From the NCBI GenBank assembly GCA_002418205.1, contig DIDP01000035.1, positions 40,259-104,258 on the forward strand: 64,000 nucleotides of DNA, written 5' to 3'. Source of the stretch: Anaerolineales bacterium UBA5797. Lineage in GTDB: Bacteria > Chloroflexota > Anaerolineae > Anaerolineales > Villigracilaceae. The notes beneath the pieces were generated by a model. The model made no database searches and was not told the origin of the DNA. It saw only the letters and a list, made by a program, of their open reading frames with translations. The translations under genes and the position numbers were made by a program. Of this stretch, positions 23,267 to 32,152 are shown in pieces. Each line of letters begins with the position of its first letter. Within the stretch, counting starts at the first letter, position 1.

Positions 23267-24903
23267 GGGACCCTTTCGTAGATCCGGATGGACGGATCGA
23301 TGAATTCAAACTGAATCTGCGGCAGATACGGCGGCAGGCTGTATTTAAACTCCTTCAACAGTTTGTAATGTTCCGATCCGCCCGATTCGAGCTGTTTGAA
23401 GAACTCGCATTCGACCGGCATGGCTTCGCAGAAGTATGGGTTGTCGAATTTCCGCGCAGTGAAGCTGTCGACGATGAGGTAATCCGTTTCACGGTCATCG
23501 AGACCGGCCTCCCCGGCGTTGTACACATAGTTCTTGTTCTCCGGCAGGGCTTCGTTCGGGTCGCGTGTAAAGTAAACGGGATAGTTATGCTCGCGCTCGA
23601 AATGATCCGCCGGAAGTGTCGGAGGGTAAAAGGTATGCTCGAGGGTCGCGCCGACCGGCAATGTGTCCACGAAAGCGGAGGCGGGAATGCGGGCATCGTT
23701 CACGACCAACAGCATCAGGCTGACAAGGCGCGCAAGCGAATACAGGATGATCGCGGACACCGTCAGAGTGACCGCAACGGGATAAACCGAATTGCCTGTT
23801 GCCTTTGCGCGTTGATAAACGTCCGTGACGAAGAACGCGGCAAGCACCGCCAGGAACGGCATCAACGCAAGGAAGTAACGCAACTGGTAGTTGTACGAGA
23901 TCATCATGGGCAGGTCGAGCACGAGGATCGCAAGCAGAAGGATGGCGAAGGATCCTGTCCGCGGCTCCTCTAATGTTGAATTGGTTCGAATTGCCTTGAC
24001 CACCTTCCAGACCGTCCAGATGAACGCGATGCCAAATAGCAGGACAAGCGCCAGGCCGAGTCCGTTCGCCATGACGCCGTATTGCCCGAGGATGCCGCGG
24101 ATGCTGTCCGGCTGATGTCCGTAGTTCACCTGGAATTGCAGGGTGGGCAGCAGCCGCTTGAAATAATATGTCATCCAGAACAAGGCCTTGGGCGTGCCGA
24201 TCCCAAAGCCCAGGAATGTGATCACCGCGCTGATGAACAAGGTCTCCGCGATGGAGAGCCAATCCTTCTTAATGTTTTTTCTTTGTTCAACAAGATACAC
24301 GGTCAACGGAGCCAGCACGAGGCTCCCACCGATATACTTGCTCGAAGCCGCCATGCCCACAGTCACAAAAGATGCGTACAACCAGATCCTGTTGCGGCCG
24401 TTGACATAATTGAGCAAACAAAGAACGGATAATGTTGTGAAGAAAACAAGATACGTATCGTTGTGCGCGAACCGTCCGTTATGGGACATTTCGCTGACGC
24501 AGATCAACAGCAGTCCGCTCAAGCCTGCGACCCGAACACTCCCTCCCAGGCGGCGGGCGATGAGGTAGGCAAGAATCACCGTCAGACCGGCAAGGACAGC
24601 CGAAAGGACGCGTGAAGCGATGAGCACATCGCCGTCCGTTTTGCCGAGAGCGAGCAGCAACTTCCCGAGGAAGAACATCGCGTACTGCGGCAGGTCGGGG
24701 TAATCGAAGTTGACCTCACTGAACTGCCACTCGCCGTGCAACGCCTTGATCGAGCGCACCACGATCTCATCGGGGTGCCAGACGCTCGGCGCGCCCCAAG
24801 CGATGCCGGGCAGCGTGAACGCGAGGAAAAGGAGGAACAATACGAGCGGGACGAGAAACTCGTATTGTTCGAGGAAGGCTTTTCGGGAAACTGATTTCGT
24901 CAT
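23263..24903 (-). CDS. GT39-like membrane glycosyltransferase (PMT/ArnT-type)
   Basis: A 546-residue GT-C fold protein with about 12 membrane helices. The first periplasmic loop carries the acidic pair region (GAPSVWHPDEIVVRSI), as in protein O-mannosyltransferases and ArnT. The C-terminal third is a soluble extracellular domain (YNYPVYFTRDPNEALPENK). It probably transfers a sugar from a lipid carrier to an exported acceptor. The ATG at 24903 overlaps the EamA stop by 4 bases, so this start is preferred over 24948. Confidence 0.85.
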   Translation of the reverse strand: MTKSVSRKAFLEQYEFLVPLVLFLLFLAFTLPGIAWGAPSVWHPDEIVVRSIKALHGEWQFSEVNFDYPDLPQYAMFFLGKLLLALGKTDGDVLIASRVLSAVLAGLTVILAYLIARRLGGSVRVAGLSGLLLICVSEMSHNGRFAHNDTYLVFFTTLSVLCLLNYVNGRNRIWLYASFVTVGMAASSKYIGGSLVLAPLTVYLVEQRKNIKKDWLSIAETLFISAVITFLGFGIGTPKALFWMTYYFKRLLPTLQFQVNYGHQPDSIRGILGQYGVMANGLGLALVLLFGIAFIWTVWKVVKAIRTNSTLEEPRTGSFAILLLAILVLDLPMMISYNYQLRYFLALMPFLAVLAAFFVTDVYQRAKATGNSVYPVAVTLTVSAIILYSLARLVSLMLLVVNDARIPASAFVDTLPVGATLEHTFYPPTLPADHFEREHNYPVYFTRDPNEALPENKNYVYNAGEAGLDDRETDYLIVDSFTARKFDNPYFCEAMPVECEFFKQLESGGSEHYKLLKEFKYSLPPYLPQIQFEFIDPSIRIYERVP

Positions 24904-25805
24904 GCAGACTTTTGCGCTTCGATCGCCGGACGGTGGGCCGGCTTCCAATTAACGACCACGAGACTCGCGACAATCAGGACCGTCCCAGCCAGCAACTGCC
25001 ACGAGAGTTGCTCGTTGAGGAAGATCACGCCGAGGATGACCCCGCCCACCGGGAAGAGATACGTCACGAGCGAGGCGCGTGTGGGTCCGATCTCGTGGAT
25101 GAGGTACCAGAGCATGATCACCGCCACACCCGAACCGAGGATCCCCAGCCAGAGGATCGCGGTCCACGTGAGAGGCAGACTGGGAAAGAGGAATGGCTTT
25201 TCGGCCAGCGGACCAACCGCCCACATGAAGATGGCGGAGGTGATGAGCGGCATCGCGCCGCGCACAATGCCCTCCACATGCCGGGTGAGCTTGCGGGCGA
25301 AGACCGCGCTCCCGGCATAGAAGAGAGAGGCAAGGATGACCGCCGCCTGCCCGATGATCGAGTTGTGCGCGCCGGCGGTCAGGTCCTTGCTCATCAGGAC
25401 CACCACACCCGCAAAACCAACCAACAAGCCGGTGATCTTCTGCGCCGTCATCCTGTCGTCGTGCAGGAGGAAATGGGCTAGAACGATGGTGAACAACGGG
25501 ACGGTCGCATTGAGGATGGAGGCGACCGCCGAGTCAATCGTCTGTTCGCCCCATGAGATGAAAAAGATGGGAATGGCCAGGCTGGCAGGACCGAGGACAG
25601 CGAAGATGCCCCAGGTCTTCCGGTCGCGGGGCCAGGTCACTTTGCGGAATGCGCCGATCGCCACCGCGGTGACCGCGCCGAACAACATGCGGAAGGCGGT
25701 CAACGCCATGGGACCGATCTCCTGCACGCCGATCTTGATCCATAAAAAGGACGAACTCCAGATCAAGCCGAGGGTGATGAATACGAACCAGTGTTTGGGT
25801 TTCAA
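24900..25805 (-). CDS. EamA-family (DMT) transporter
   Basis: A 301-residue transporter with ten membrane helices in two EamA repeats (GLIWSSSFLWIKIGVQEIGP in the first, SLFYAGSAVFARKLTRHV opening the second). DMT-family members export metabolites, drugs or amino acids; the substrate here is unknown. It is the first gene of the transcript to GT39-like and era. Confidence 0.92.
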   Translation of the reverse strand: MKPKHWFVFITLGLIWSSSFLWIKIGVQEIGPMALTAFRMLFGAVTAVAIGAFRKVTWPRDRKTWGIFAVLGPASLAIPIFFISWGEQTIDSAVASILNATVPLFTIVLAHFLLHDDRMTAQKITGLLVGFAGVVVLMSKDLTAGAHNSIIGQAAVILASLFYAGSAVFARKLTRHVEGIVRGAMPLITSAIFMWAVGPLAEKPFLFPSLPLTWTAILWLGILGSGVAVIMLWYLIHEIGPTRASLVTYLFPVGGVILGVIFLNEQLSWQLLAGTVLIVASLVVVNWKPAHRPAIEAQKSA

Positions 25806-26000
25806 TTTTCTCTCCTTATGATTAATGCAATGTAATTACGATGAAGTTGACGGTGGAAATTTTACACACTGGTTTATTCTATGGGATACGCTCGATGATG
25901 CCTACCCGATTCTTGCTCTTTAGACATCCTCAGATCTCCGAGGTCGCAATAATCCGGGAGATCTCTGAAATTACTTGTATCGAGTCTATCATAATTGCCG

Positions 26001-26006
26001 TATAAT
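26001..26006 (+). promoter_or_regulatory. -10 box upstream of the TIR gene
   Basis: A perfect TATAAT, 45 bases before the ATG. A strong GGGAGGG ribosome site is next to the start. A TTGTAT at 25975-25980 is a poor -35 match (spacing 20). Confidence 0.45.
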
Positions 26007-26050
26007 GAATTAAGCGTTGTTTCGGGAGTGGCGTTCATCGGGAGGGCGAC

Positions 26051-29000
26051 ATGGTCCGTGAAGAAAAACGGCCATTGAAAGTGTTTCTCTGTCATGCCTC
26101 GGGGGACAAGCCGCCGGTACGCGAACTGTACAAACGACTGACCGCGGAAGGGGTGGATGCCTGGCTGGACCAGGAGAAATTACTGCCCGGTCAGGACTGG
26201 CGCATGGAGATCCCAAGGGCGGTGCGCGAAGCGGATGTTGTCGTCATTTGCCTCTCGAAGAAATCGATCACCAAGGAGGGATATGTCCAGAAGGAGATCA
26301 GGTTCGCGCTCGATATTGCCGAGGAGAAACCCGAGGGGACGATCTTCCTGATTCCCGCGCGGCTGGAGGACTGTGTTGTTCCCGAACGCCTCAACCGCTG
26401 GCAATGGGTGGACCTATATGAACAGAATGGATTCATCAAACTATTGCGTTCCCTGAAACTACGCGCCGATGCCGTGGACGCGGCGGTCGAACCCGCCCTG
26501 TATGTTGATCCCGATAAAGAGACCGAACGCAGGCTGGAGCAGTTGTACACAGAGGGCCTGGCGGCTTTTTATACCGAAGATTGGGACCGCGCCTGTCAAC
26601 GCTTCCAGACGATTCTCAGCGAACGACCCAATCACAAGAACGCGGCGGAAAAATTGGAGGAGGCGGAACGGCAGAGATGCCTGTCGAAGATGTATGAGCA
26701 GGCATCGGCGGCGGTCCGAAGCGAGGACTGGGGGACAGCCATCCAGATATTGGAGGAGTTGTCCAAAAAATCAGCGGATTACAAGGACGCGGCACAGTTG
26801 CTCGGCAATGCCAGAAAGCAAAAACAACTTCGGGAGTTATACGCCGAGGCAAAAGCCTTGCACGCCGCCCAGAAGTGGGAGGCGGTGGTCAAGGTCTTTG
26901 AACAGATCGCGGTCATCGAGCCGAATTATCCCGACCCGAACGGACTATTGCCTTCCGCACAAAAGGAGGTGACGGAACTCAAACGCCTCGCTGACTTGAA
27001 CGACCAGTACAGCCGCGCTCTGCGCGAAATGGACGCGGGGAACTGGTACGAAGCGCGCAGATTATTGGAGTCGGTGCACAAGTCCCAGACGGGATTCCTC
27101 GAAACGGAAAAACTGCTGAGGAAAGTGGAAAACGAAATTGCGAAGGAGGAGGAAAAGCGAAAACAGAACGATGAGATCAACACCTTATACGAACAGGCGC
27201 ATGGACTGCTCCGCTCGAAGAAGTGGCGCAACGCCTTGGACAAGATGGAGGAAATCCGCAAACTGGACGACCACTTCCCTGACGCGGATGGCATCGCTGA
27301 AAAAGCGCAGAAGGAACTGGCACGCGAGGAATTGGAAGCCGAACGCCAGAACAAACTTGCCGCTTTATATGCCGAAGCGGTGAAGTTATTGAAAGAGGAA
27401 AAATATCAGGAAGCGTTGGACAAGTGGGGGGAGGTGCGGGCAATCGACCCGAAGTATCCCGACCGCCAGTGGGTGGCGAGGACGGCGAGGAGGAAGTTGG
27501 GAGGAAAACCGGAGCCAACACGTGGACCACGAACCAAAATATCAGTTGGCAATGTATCTATAGGTTGGTTTATTTTCCTGGCAGCGGTTGGGTTTGGGTT
27601 GGCACGGCTAGTTGGATCGAATCTTACAACGGTATTTCGTATTGATCTTCCAAACGAACTCATACGGGGTATGGCAGGCGCGTTACAAGGCTTAATTATG
27701 GCATTGATACTTGGGATGATAGAGAGAGAATGGAAGTGGAAATCCCTGCCCGTCTTCGGGGTATTTGGGGCGGTCGCTTATCCTGCGGCTGTATGGGCAT
27801 TCGGAAAAGCAGCCATGTTGCTGATCACCTCCATGGTGTTCGCTCTCGCTCCCGCAGTATCAATGGTTCTTACATCAGTGTGGACAAAGCAGATGATGCG
27901 ATGGCAGACTTATGGGTTGATCTTCATTGGCTGGGTATTGGCTTGGGTGATTGGACAAAGTGCGGCAGACTATGTTGGTCTCGTCCTTTATGGGTCGGCG
28001 TTTCGATGGGTGCTTAGAGATGTTCTCGCGGGCGCGATCGGGTTATGGATCACAGTTGATCTGCTGGGAAAAGAATCTGTTAGTAATGATGATATTGAAG
28101 ACGATGCAACATCCACACCGGGTTCGGCAAAGTTGCTGCTTTGGGCGTTTCTGGTTTTCGTCATCCTTCGAACGGTCTGGCAGCTAATCAATGACTGGCT
28201 TCATATTTGGGATGTTCCTTCCCCCACACCTGCCCAGGTCATCATTCTCTCTTTCCTTGGTGTGTGTTTTGGCGCAGTGGTGGCGTTTTCCTTGAAAAAA
28301 GTCATCCCCGGGTGGAAATGGCATCATTCGCTGATCGTAATCGCCGGGTGGGCATTTGGATTTGGCATAGCCATTGTTGCGATATCGGCTAATCTAAATT
28401 TCGACGCGGTGCTCATGGCAATAAGCGGACTCTCGATGGTCGTTGCCGTTAAATTGGCAAAGCCTCACATATCCCCATTAAAAATCACATCGGTCTTGGT
28501 CTTTTGGTGGATGGCGAAGTTTTCCGGAGCCATGCTGGGTAATTATGTTGTGGCAAGTTTGGGGACGCAATATATCTGGGGGTTTGCAGATGGGGTCACC
28601 ATTCTGCTTGGGTTGTGGGCAACCTTGGGAATTTTCGAATTCGCCTCGGGGAAGCTGCTAAAACCGACCTTGATAACCATGTTTGGTTTTGCATTGGGAA
28701 ATTATATTGGGATGATTGCTACAAGAACGTTGTCATTAAGTGCGCATATTGAATTTCCCATTCAGTATGCATTCATGGGCTTCATAGCGGGTGTTGTCAT
28801 GGAATTACCCTCCAGAAAATGGAAGAAAATTTTATTCAAGGGAGGATTGTTAGCTGTCACGCTAGTTATTGGATATCTATTGGGAACACTTCTGCCAATG
28901 AAGTATATTAGTCTGCGGAATATCATTTATGGGGCAATCTTTGGATTCGTTTTCGGTCTGTCCACCCGCAGGATCTCAATCATCCTCATTCTCACCATTC

Positions 29001-29161
29001 TGGGGGCGACTATATTCACGATCTCAGCCATTCATATTGCCAGAATGATCTTCTCTGTTAATGTCGAGGCGATCATCCGCGGTGGCATGATCGGATTGGT
29101 GCTTGGATTCGGGTATGCATATTTGACAAGGGATATGGAGAACATCAGCTTGGCGGAGTAA
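26051..29161 (+). CDS. TIR-domain / helical-repeat / polytopic membrane protein
   Basis: A 1036-residue protein in three parts. Residues about 9-135 form a bacterial TIR domain (VFLCHASGDK, DAWLDQEKLLPGQDW, then YVQKEIRFAL with a candidate catalytic Glu at 82). Residues about 160-490 hold six TPR-like repeats of about 47 residues (LYTEG... EDW... A... PN pattern). Residues about 505-1036 are very hydrophobic, with some 15 membrane helices. Bacterial TIR domains often cleave NAD+ or make cyclic ADP-ribose signals in phage defence. Base composition falls from GC-rich to AT-richer at the join near 27530. The function is not known; immunity or stress signalling is plausible. Confidence 0.85.
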   Translation: MVREEKRPLKVFLCHASGDKPPVRELYKRLTAEGVDAWLDQEKLLPGQDWRMEIPRAVREADVVVICLSKKSITKEGYVQKEIRFALDIAEEKPEGTIFLIPARLEDCVVPERLNRWQWVDLYEQNGFIKLLRSLKLRADAVDAAVEPALYVDPDKETERRLEQLYTEGLAAFYTEDWDRACQRFQTILSERPNHKNAAEKLEEAERQRCLSKMYEQASAAVRSEDWGTAIQILEELSKKSADYKDAAQLLGNARKQKQLRELYAEAKALHAAQKWEAVVKVFEQIAVIEPNYPDPNGLLPSAQKEVTELKRLADLNDQYSRALREMDAGNWYEARRLLESVHKSQTGFLETEKLLRKVENEIAKEEEKRKQNDEINTLYEQAHGLLRSKKWRNALDKMEEIRKLDDHFPDADGIAEKAQKELAREELEAERQNKLAALYAEAVKLLKEEKYQEALDKWGEVRAIDPKYPDRQWVARTARRKLGGKPEPTRGPRTKISVGNVSIGWFIFLAAVGFGLARLVGSNLTTVFRIDLPNELIRGMAGALQGLIMALILGMIEREWKWKSLPVFGVFGAVAYPAAVWAFGKAAMLLITSMVFALAPAVSMVLTSVWTKQMMRWQTYGLIFIGWVLAWVIGQSAADYVGLVLYGSAFRWVLRDVLAGAIGLWITVDLLGKESVSNDDIEDDATSTPGSAKLLLWAFLVFVILRTVWQLINDWLHIWDVPSPTPAQVIILSFLGVCFGAVVAFSLKKVIPGWKWHHSLIVIAGWAFGFGIAIVAISANLNFDAVLMAISGLSMVVAVKLAKPHISPLKITSVLVFWWMAKFSGAMLGNYVVASLGTQYIWGFADGVTILLGLWATLGIFEFASGKLLKPTLITMFGFALGNYIGMIATRTLSLSAHIEFPIQYAFMGFIAGVVMELPSRKWKKILFKGGLLAVTLVIGYLLGTLLPMKYISLRNIIYGAIFGFVFGLSTRRISIILILTILGATIFTISAIHIARMIFSVNVEAIIRGGMIGLVLGFGYAYLTRDMENISLAE

Positions 29162-29707
29162 TCACGCCATCACCGCGCCTTCCATCTTAAGTAACCACTC
29201 TTTCGTAGGCAACCCCTCTCCGCCGCCGTAGCCGTGGAGTTTGCCGTCCGTGCCGATGACACGGTGACAGGGGATCACCAGCGGCATGGGGTTGGTGGCG
29301 TTGGCGCGTCCGACGGCGCGATACGCGTGCGGACGGTTGATCTGCGCGGCGATCTCGGCATAGGTCCGTGTTTCGCCGTAGGGGATGCGGAAGATCGCCT
29401 GCAACGTCTCGCGTTGGAACGGACGGAAGATCGTCCAGTCGATGGGGATGGTGAAGGCGGTCCGTTTGCCGTTGAGATATTCCATGAGTTCGCGCGCATA
29501 GGGTTTGATCCTGCGCTCGTCCGGTTGGAGGGAACGTTTGAGGCGCGCCAGGAAGGCGTCAAACTCGGGCTGGGATTCAGCCCATTCAACGGCGACCAGA
29601 CCAAAGTCCGAGGCGGCGAGGCGCAGGTCTCCCAACGGCGTCCGGTTCAGTTCGCCAGTATAGATCGGGGAGACGTTTGAAGTCGCTTTAGTGCTGTGCA
29701 TTTGCAT
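29162..29707 (-). CDS. ogt: Methylated-DNA--protein-cysteine methyltransferase
   Basis: A 181-residue O6-alkylguanine-DNA alkyltransferase. The suicide-cysteine motif is VIPCHRVIG with the helix-turn-helix before it (YAEIAAQINRPHAYRAVG) and GYGGGEGLPTKEWLL after it. It repairs O6-methylguanine by moving the alkyl group to its cysteine. It is convergent with the TIR gene with no gap. Confidence 0.95.
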   Translation of the reverse strand: MQMHSTKATSNVSPIYTGELNRTPLGDLRLAASDFGLVAVEWAESQPEFDAFLARLKRSLQPDERRIKPYARELMEYLNGKRTAFTIPIDWTIFRPFQRETLQAIFRIPYGETRTYAEIAAQINRPHAYRAVGRANATNPMPLVIPCHRVIGTDGKLHGYGGGEGLPTKEWLLKMEGAVMA

Positions 29708-29874
29708 CCCTGTAAGTTGTCCAACAATCGTAGGGTAATCGTAGGTTTCACGTCAAGCAGACTTGAAACCATTATGATAAATTAGGGGCAGTAAGGTGAT
29801 TTCTCTTCTCCTCCTTTTGCAAGGGAACCGCGGTCGGCGTCCGCGGTTCTCGCATTTAAGCGGGACAATGGCAT

Positions 29875-29880
29875 TATAAT
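29875..29880 (+). promoter_or_regulatory. -10 box upstream of the prephenate-dehydrogenase-like gene
   Basis: A perfect TATAAT 30 bases before the ATG at 29911, with a GTGAGGAT ribosome site between. The -35 is not clear. Confidence 0.45.
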
Positions 29881-29910
29881 AACCGCGCCAAACCATTTTG
29901 TGAGGATACC

Positions 29911-30909
29911 ATGCCAGTACAAATCACCATCATCGGTCTCGGACAAATCGGCGCCTCGATCGGGCTTGCCCTGAAGGCGCGCGGTGCAAGCCTTCAGATC
30001 ATGGGGCACGACAAGGACACGCGCGCCGCCAAAGCCGCGCAGGAAGCCGGCGCGGTGGATACCTACAAATACAACCTGCCCGACTCCGTGCGGGATGCCA
30101 GGATCGTGGTCCTTGCCCTGCCGTTTTCAGAAGTGCGCGAGACGCTGGAGGTGATCGCCCCCGACCTGCAGGAGGGGACTCTCGTGCTGGACACGGCTCT
30201 TTCCAAAGGGACGGTTGCCGCGTGGGCGAATGAGCTGATCCCTCAGGGACGGTTCTACGTGGGGCTCTTCCCCGCCATTCACCCCGATCATCTGCATGGG
30301 ATCGAATACGGCATCCAAGCCGCCCGCGCAGACCTGTTCGAAAAGGGCGTGATGGTGGTCACCGCACCGTACGGAACGCCGGAAAACGTATTCAAACTGA
30401 CAACGGATTTCATCACCCTGATCGGCTCGCTGCCCCTGCTCATGGATACGGTCGAGGCGGATGGACTGTTGGGCAAGGTGCAGGTCCTGCCGCAGCTTGC
30501 CGCCGCGGCTCTGTTGGATGCCACACTCGACCAGCCCGGCTGGCAGGAGGGGAAGAAACTTGCAGGGCGCCCGTATGCGACGGTCACCTCCGGGCTTGCC
30601 TTTCACGATGACGCGGTTTCCCTGCGCGAAGTCGCTCTGGAAAACCGCGAGAACCTGGTACGCCTGCTCAATGCCTACATCACATCACTGCTCCAACTCC
30701 GCGATGACATCGAAGCAGGCGACCGCGAAGCGCTCGGCGTCCGTCTCGAAAATTCCTGGAACGGACGCATCCGCTGGTTCGACGAACGCGCCGAAGCCGA
30801 ATGGCTGAACAAGGAAGCCCAGAAGATCGACGCGCCGTCCTTCGGTGATCGCGTCAACCAGATGCTCTTCGGTTCAGCCTTTGTGGGGCGTCCCAAAGAT
30901 CGCAAGTGA
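29911..30909 (+). CDS. Prephenate/arogenate dehydrogenase-like oxidoreductase
   Basis: A 332-residue Rossmann-fold dehydrogenase (TIIGLGQIGASIGLALKARG). A TyrA-like helical C-terminal part follows (ENRENLVRLLNAYITSLLQL). The segment where TyrA proteins show HPxxG reads FPAIHPDHLHG, so the catalytic region is altered; it may be a diverged family member with another substrate. No other aromatic-pathway genes are near. The stop overlaps the GTG of the GIY-YIG gene. Confidence 0.7.
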   Translation: MPVQITIIGLGQIGASIGLALKARGASLQIMGHDKDTRAAKAAQEAGAVDTYKYNLPDSVRDARIVVLALPFSEVRETLEVIAPDLQEGTLVLDTALSKGTVAAWANELIPQGRFYVGLFPAIHPDHLHGIEYGIQAARADLFEKGVMVVTAPYGTPENVFKLTTDFITLIGSLPLLMDTVEADGLLGKVQVLPQLAAAALLDATLDQPGWQEGKKLAGRPYATVTSGLAFHDDAVSLREVALENRENLVRLLNAYITSLLQLRDDIEAGDREALGVRLENSWNGRIRWFDERAEAEWLNKEAQKIDAPSFGDRVNQMLFGSAFVGRPKDRK

Positions 30910-31148
30910 GCCGGTGCTACTGTTACATCGTCGAATGCGCGGACGGGACGTACTACACCGGCTGGGCGGTTGACCCTGAGAAACGCCTCGCGGTCCACAA
31001 CAAGGGACTCGGCGCAAAATACACCAGGATGCGCCTGCCGGTGAAACTGGTCTATGTGGAGGAACAGCCGGACCGCACGACCGCCATGAAAAGGGAACGC
31101 GCCATCAAAAGGATGACGCGTTCGAAAAAACAAAAATTGTTTTCGTAG
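30906..31148 (+). CDS. GIY-YIG nuclease-domain protein (UPF0213-like)
   Basis: An 80-residue single-domain protein. The GIY-YIG core is CYIVECADGTYYTGWAVDPEKRL, followed by HNKGLGAKYTRMRLPVKLVY and a Lys/Arg-rich C-terminus. Relatives (YhbQ) are small DNA endonucleases of unclear role, perhaps in DNA damage. The start codon is GTG, overlapping the previous stop by 4 bases. Confidence 0.9.
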   Translation: MSRCYCYIVECADGTYYTGWAVDPEKRLAVHNKGLGAKYTRMRLPVKLVYVEEQPDRTTAMKRERAIKRMTRSKKQKLFS

Positions 31149-31175
31149 CAGGGGCACGACATATCGTGCCCCTGC
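31148..31175. repeat. GCAGGGGCACGA palindrome (hairpin element)
   Basis: 12-bp perfect arms (31148-31159, 31164-31175) and a 4-base loop. It is of the same family as 18401-18449 and may also end transcription between the convergent genes. Confidence 0.65.
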
Positions 31176-31179
31176 GATA

Positions 31180-31731
31180 TTAATTCGTAAACAACGGCAG
31201 ATGCCCCAATGAAATGATGTTCATCCATTGAGAACGGTCGCCTTCGGTGAAGATCGCCGCCTCCGCCACAACGGTCGAACCCGCCTTGCCCAGGATCATC
31301 CTCATCCCCTGCAGGGTGGAGCCGGTGCTGATCACATCGTCCACGATGACGGCTTTTTTGCCCTTCATCATCTGGATGTCCTTTTCATCGAGGATCAAAG
31401 TCTGCGGCTCGCCAGTGGTGATGGACAATGTCTCTGCCTTGAGCGCGGCGCCCATATACGGCTTGTACGATTTACGCAGGACAATGTAAGGCATCTTCGT
31501 CTCGACGGAGAGCGCGTGCGCCAGCGGAATGGACTTGGCTTCCGCGGTCACCAGCACATCGTAGTCAACCTCCCCGAGTTTTTTCGCCAGTTCCCGCGCA
31601 CAAGCCTGCACAAGCTCCGTATCCCCCAGGATGTTCAGGATGGCGATCTTCAAGCCCGGCTTGATCTCGAAGAGACGCAGGTCGCGTTTCAAGCCTGCGA
31701 TTTCCACCGTATAGGTCTCATGTTGGGTCAT
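31180..31731 (-). CDS. Phosphoribosyltransferase (adenine phosphoribosyltransferase-like)
   Basis: A 183-residue type I phosphoribosyltransferase. The PRPP-binding motif is KAVIVDDVISTGSTLQ; the flexible-loop region is IVLRKSYKPYMG. The size and layout resemble Apt, which salvages adenine to AMP, but a different purine base is possible. Confidence 0.85.
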   Translation of the reverse strand: MTQHETYTVEIAGLKRDLRLFEIKPGLKIAILNILGDTELVQACARELAKKLGEVDYDVLVTAEAKSIPLAHALSVETKMPYIVLRKSYKPYMGAALKAETLSITTGEPQTLILDEKDIQMMKGKKAVIVDDVISTGSTLQGMRMILGKAGSTVVAEAAIFTEGDRSQWMNIISLGHLPLFTN

Positions 31732-31746
31732 GTTCCGCTCCCGGAC

Positions 31747-31831
31747 ATGTCATTCTGAGCGGCGCCTCGTGCCACGAAGGGTCTCCCTGTTGCAATGGAG
31801 ACGCCTCCTCGCTTCGCTCCTCAGCACGACA
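31747..31831. repeat. Dispersed repeat, GTCATTCTGAGC...CTCAGCACGAC class
   Basis: An element with TCATTCTGAGC and CTCCTCAGCACGAC ends and a GAAGGGTCTCC / GGAGACGCC inner dyad. It resembles 4803-4857 and lies between the phosphoribosyltransferase and DUF951 genes. Confidence 0.6.
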
Positions 31832-31930
31832 AAAATTTGAAATTTCTCGCCCGTAGTTTATCACGATTCATTTATAATGCTTACCAGACCACGAGCAGTG
31901 TTCAGCACTCTCTGCCCGCCATCCATCAAC

Positions 31931-32152
31931 ATGCTCCCCGATCTCCGTCTTAACGATCACCTGCGTCTCCGCAAGCAACACCCGTGCGGCTCCTACGAAT
32001 GGACCGTCACCCGCCTCGGCGCGGACATCGGACTCGAATGCAAAGGCTGCGGGCGGCGCGTCATGCTCACCCGCCGCGAACTTGCAAAGCGCCTCAAAGC
32101 CAACCTCACCGAACACAAAGAAGAACCTCATGATCCCAACCCAGACTCCTAG
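31931..32152 (+). CDS. DUF951 protein
   Basis: A 73-residue protein of the DUF951 family: MLPDLRLNDHLRLRKQHPCG, then SYEW, GADIGLECKGCGRRVMLTRREL. The HPCG and CKGC cysteines resemble a small metal-binding site. The family is found near translation and lipid genes; the function is unknown. The frame opens at 31877 inside a TATAAT box (31873-31878), so the internal ATG at 31931, matching the family start, is chosen. It overlaps the next gene by 23 bases. Confidence 0.88.
   Translation: MLPDLRLNDHLRLRKQHPCGSYEWTVTRLGADIGLECKGCGRRVMLTRRELAKRLKANLTEHKEEPHDPNPDS

Noticed and set aside
31877..31930. Longer N-terminus for the DUF951 protein
   Set aside because: The upstream ATG lies within a TATAAT box and the extra residues do not fit the family start; the internal ATG at 31931 does.
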